From positions 1 through 9,018 of the forward strand of contig USBP01000038.1 of the NCBI GenBank assembly GCA_900552985.1: a stretch of DNA of 9,018 nucleotides, written 5' to 3'. Position 1 is the first letter of the stretch, and every line of letters starts with the position of its first letter. A program made the position numbers and the translations under genes. This DNA is from an uncultured Oscillospiraceae bacterium (GTDB lineage Bacteria > Bacillota > Clostridia > Oscillospirales > Acutalibacteraceae). The notes under the pieces were generated by a model. The model had not been told where the DNA came from, made no database searches, and saw nothing but the letters and a program-made list of their open reading frames with translations. This document shows positions 6,908 through 9,018 of the stretch, one piece after another.

Positions 6908-8944
6908 ATGCATTGGTCGGAAGAGATTGCACAGAGGATTATTGCACGCAAGCCCGATAAGGAGGAATATGTCTGCGCCGCAGGGATCAGCCTCTCCGAC
7001 TGCATTCATATCGGCAATTTCCGTGATGTGGCGACAAGCTATTTTGTCGTGAAAGCGTTGCGTAAGATGGGCAAAAAAGCAAAGCTCCTTTTTTCCTGGG
7101 ATGAGTTCGACCGGCTGCGCAAGGTGCCGGTGAACGTGCAGGCGGTGGCCCCGGAGCTGGAGGAGTGCATTGGCATGCCCTATGTTGATGTCAAAAATCC
7201 ATTCCCGGATTCGCCCTGTAAAACCTATGCGGAATATTTCGAGCAGGAGTTTGAGCGCTCCATTGGCCGCTTTGGAATCGAAATGGATTACCGCCACCAG
7301 GCACAGATGTACCGCTCCGGTAAATATGCGCAGCAGGTGCTTCACGCACTCAGGCACCGCGCCGAAATTTTTGAGATTTTAGACAGCCACCGTACCCAGG
7401 AGGCCACGGAGGAGGAGCGTAAAAATTTCTACCCTGTGAGTATCTATTGCCCCATCTGCGGCAAGGATACCACGAAGATCACCTCCCTCTCGGAGGATTG
7501 CACCGTGGCGCAATACCGTTGCGCCTGCGGCCATGAGGTATCCTTTGACTTCACAAGGGATTTCAACTGCAAGCTCTCCTGGAAGGTAGATTGGGCGATG
7601 CGCTGGCTGTATGAGGGCGTCGATTTCGAGCCCGGCGGGAAGGACCACGCCAGCCCCAATGGCAGCTACGATACGAGCAGGGAGATCTCCAAAGCCATTT
7701 TCGGCTATGAGGCGCCGATCTTTCAAGGCTATGAGTTTATCGGCATCAAGGGCACTACAGGCAAAATGTCCGGTTCCTCCGGGCTGAACCTCACCCCGGA
7801 GACGCTTTTAAAGCTCTATCAGCCGGAGATTATCCTCTGGCTCTATGCCAAAACGGAGCCGCTCAAGGCCTTTGATTTCTGCTTTGACGACGGTATCCTG
7901 CGCCAGTATTTTGAGTTTGACCGCATGTACAATGAGGTGAAGGCCGGCAAGGCGAACGAGCTTACAAAGGCCATTATGTACCTCACCCAGATCGAGGGGC
8001 GCACGGTTGAACCTGTGCCGATGAATTTGCTCGTGCAGCTCGGCTCTGTGGTGGATTTCAAAGTGGAGATGCTGGAGCTTGTTTTCCGCAAGCTTGGCAC
8101 GCCTTATACCTACAGCCAGTTTGCCGACCGGCTGGATCGCGCAAAATTCTGGCTGGAGCAGTGCTCGCCCGAGAGCGTCAACCGGCTGCGCGCTACGCGC
8201 AACTGGGAAGTTTATGATACGCTGACAGATCCCCAGCGCGCGGAGATCGCACGGCTTTATGAGTTCATCCGGGCCGGCGGCTACTCGCTGGACGAGCTCA
8301 ATGCAAGGCTCTATGCCATCCCGAAGGAGTTTGCGCCCGAGGGGACGGATGAGAAGGCGATGAAGGGGATGCAGGGCGCCTTCTTTAAGAATGTGTACCG
8401 GCTCCTGATTGATAAGGAGCGCGGCCCGCGGCTCTATCTCTTCCTTTATGCGATTGATCCTGCGCAGTATGTTGGGCTGCTGGATTTTTCCACCCCAAAG
8501 ACGCAGGCGGAGCAGGAGGCAGAGGAAACGGCGAAACAGGCGGCGGAGCAGCCGAAACCGGAACCGGAGCGGGAAGCTGTGGTGTATGGCGAGCCGGATC
8601 CGGTTGACCCCGTGAAGGCGGAGATCGTTTACGACGACTTTGCCGCGATGGATATGCGCGTGTGCAAGGTGCTTAAATGTCAGGAGATCCGCAAATCACA
8701 CAGCTGCTATAAGCTCACGCTTTTTGATGGGATCGATAAGCGCACGATTGTTTCGAGCATCAAGGCGTATTATACGCCGGAGGAGCTCACGGGCAAAAAG
8801 ATCATCGTGCTCGCAAACCTTAAGCCCACTCGGATTACGGGCGTGACAAGCGAGGGGATGCTGCTGGCGGCGACAAACAACGCCTGTGGGTGCCGGGTGA
8901 TCTTTGTGGACGATGCCATCCCGGAGGGGACAAAAATCCTTTGA
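6908..8944 (+). CDS. lysK: Class I lysyl-tRNA synthetase fused to a C-terminal tRNA-binding OB-fold domain
   Basis: It charges tRNA-Lys with lysine in the cytoplasm using the class I (LysRS1, archaeal-type) Rossmann fold, not the usual bacterial class II enzyme. The 678-residue protein shows H-I-G-N at 34-37, zinc-type Cys pairs C181-x2-C184 and C205-x-C207, the class I LysRS block G-K-D-H-A-S-P-N-G-S-Y-D-T, and the KMSKS loop as K-M-S-G-S (286-290). The helical anticodon-binding part runs to about 525, where ordinary members end. A linker rich in Ala, Glu, Gln and Pro (about 529-571) leads to a ~107-residue OB fold (572-678) of the MetRS-C/Trbp111/Arc1p type, recognisable by Y-D-D-F-A-x-M-D-M-R-V, L-A-N-L-K-P and S-E-G-M-L-L-A-A. 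This module normally adds nonspecific tRNA affinity and can dimerise. MetRS was considered because of the tail, but the catalytic core is LysRS1. It has its own promoter and terminator. Confidence 0.93.
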   Translation: MHWSEEIAQRIIARKPDKEEYVCAAGISLSDCIHIGNFRDVATSYFVVKALRKMGKKAKLLFSWDEFDRLRKVPVNVQAVAPELEECIGMPYVDVKNPFPDSPCKTYAEYFEQEFERSIGRFGIEMDYRHQAQMYRSGKYAQQVLHALRHRAEIFEILDSHRTQEATEEERKNFYPVSIYCPICGKDTTKITSLSEDCTVAQYRCACGHEVSFDFTRDFNCKLSWKVDWAMRWLYEGVDFEPGGKDHASPNGSYDTSREISKAIFGYEAPIFQGYEFIGIKGTTGKMSGSSGLNLTPETLLKLYQPEIILWLYAKTEPLKAFDFCFDDGILRQYFEFDRMYNEVKAGKANELTKAIMYLTQIEGRTVEPVPMNLLVQLGSVVDFKVEMLELVFRKLGTPYTYSQFADRLDRAKFWLEQCSPESVNRLRATRNWEVYDTLTDPQRAEIARLYEFIRAGGYSLDELNARLYAIPKEFAPEGTDEKAMKGMQGAFFKNVYRLLIDKERGPRLYLFLYAIDPAQYVGLLDFSTPKTQAEQEAEETAKQAAEQPKPEPEREAVVYGEPDPVDPVKAEIVYDDFAAMDMRVCKVLKCQEIRKSHSCYKLTLFDGIDKRTIVSSIKAYYTPEELTGKKIIVLANLKPTRITGVTSEGMLLAATNNACGCRVIFVDDAIPEGTKIL

Positions 8945-8955
8945 TCGCTGGAAAA

Positions 8956-8987
8956 GGCCCCGAGGGAAACCCCTCGGGGCCCTTATT
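8956..8987 (+). terminator. Intrinsic terminator after lysyl-tRNA synthetase
   Basis: A perfect 11-bp GC-rich stem (GGCCCCGAGGG at 8956-8966 with 8971-8981) has a four-base loop, AAAC. It is preceded by AAAA and followed by the T-rich TTATT. It begins 11 bases after the LysRS stop. The remaining bases to 9018 show no recognisable feature. Confidence 0.88.
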
Positions 8988-9018
8988 GTTGCCTTTAGGC
9001 TTAAGAAAACCCCTGGTT

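Noticed and set aside
6908..8944. Methionyl-tRNA synthetase, suggested by the C-terminal OB fold
   Set aside because: The catalytic core has the class I LysRS block G-K-D-H-A-S-P-N-G-S-Y-D-T and the LysRS-type N-terminal HIGN context; only the tail is MetRS-like.

Overview
The window looks like chromosomal DNA from an anaerobic, moderately GC-rich Firmicute, most likely a gut-type clostridium. This rests on strong AGGAGG-type ribosome binding sites, near-consensus SigA promoters, a maturase of the oxygen-sensitive radical-SAM (anSME) type, a class I lysyl-tRNA synthetase and a DUF1015 protein. The placement is inference; no rRNA or other marker gene is present. All genes lie on the + strand and coding density is high. 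I see no tRNA, CRISPR array, insertion sequence or phage gene.

Layout. Positions 2-403 hold the end of an ABC exporter half-transporter with a degenerate ATPase site. It overlaps by four bases (ATGA) a complete second half-transporter (400-2142) with a consensus Walker B and H-loop. Together they look like a heterodimeric type IV exporter of the TM287/288 or BmrCD kind. A near-consensus promoter (2190-2218) then starts a sulfatase unit. It encodes a five-helix membrane protein with an external sulfatase domain of the formylglycine type (2254-4281), followed after a strong hairpin by its presumed maturase, an anSME-like radical SAM/SPASM protein (4365-5467). The maturase reading frame is broken once, at a G-run inside the SAM-binding GGEP motif; the rest is full length and well conserved.

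After an inverted-repeat region (5476-5523) comes a DUF1015 protein of unknown function (5582-6832). It is followed by a class I lysyl-tRNA synthetase with its own extended -10 promoter (6908-8944). This synthetase carries a C-terminal tRNA-binding OB-fold domain of the MetRS-C/Trbp111/Arc1p type, joined by an Ala/Glu/Pro-rich linker. A clear intrinsic terminator (8956-8987) closes the unit.

Functional links. The two ABC subunits should form one transporter. The sulfatase needs its active-site Cys converted to formylglycine before export, which is the job of the adjacent maturase, so the frameshift there bears directly on whether the sulfatase is active. DUF1015 and LysRS are adjacent but separately promoted, and nothing visible ties their functions together. 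The most unusual items are the LtaS-like topology on a formylglycine sulfatase, the frameshifted maturase beside an intact substrate gene, and the LysRS1 to OB-fold fusion.
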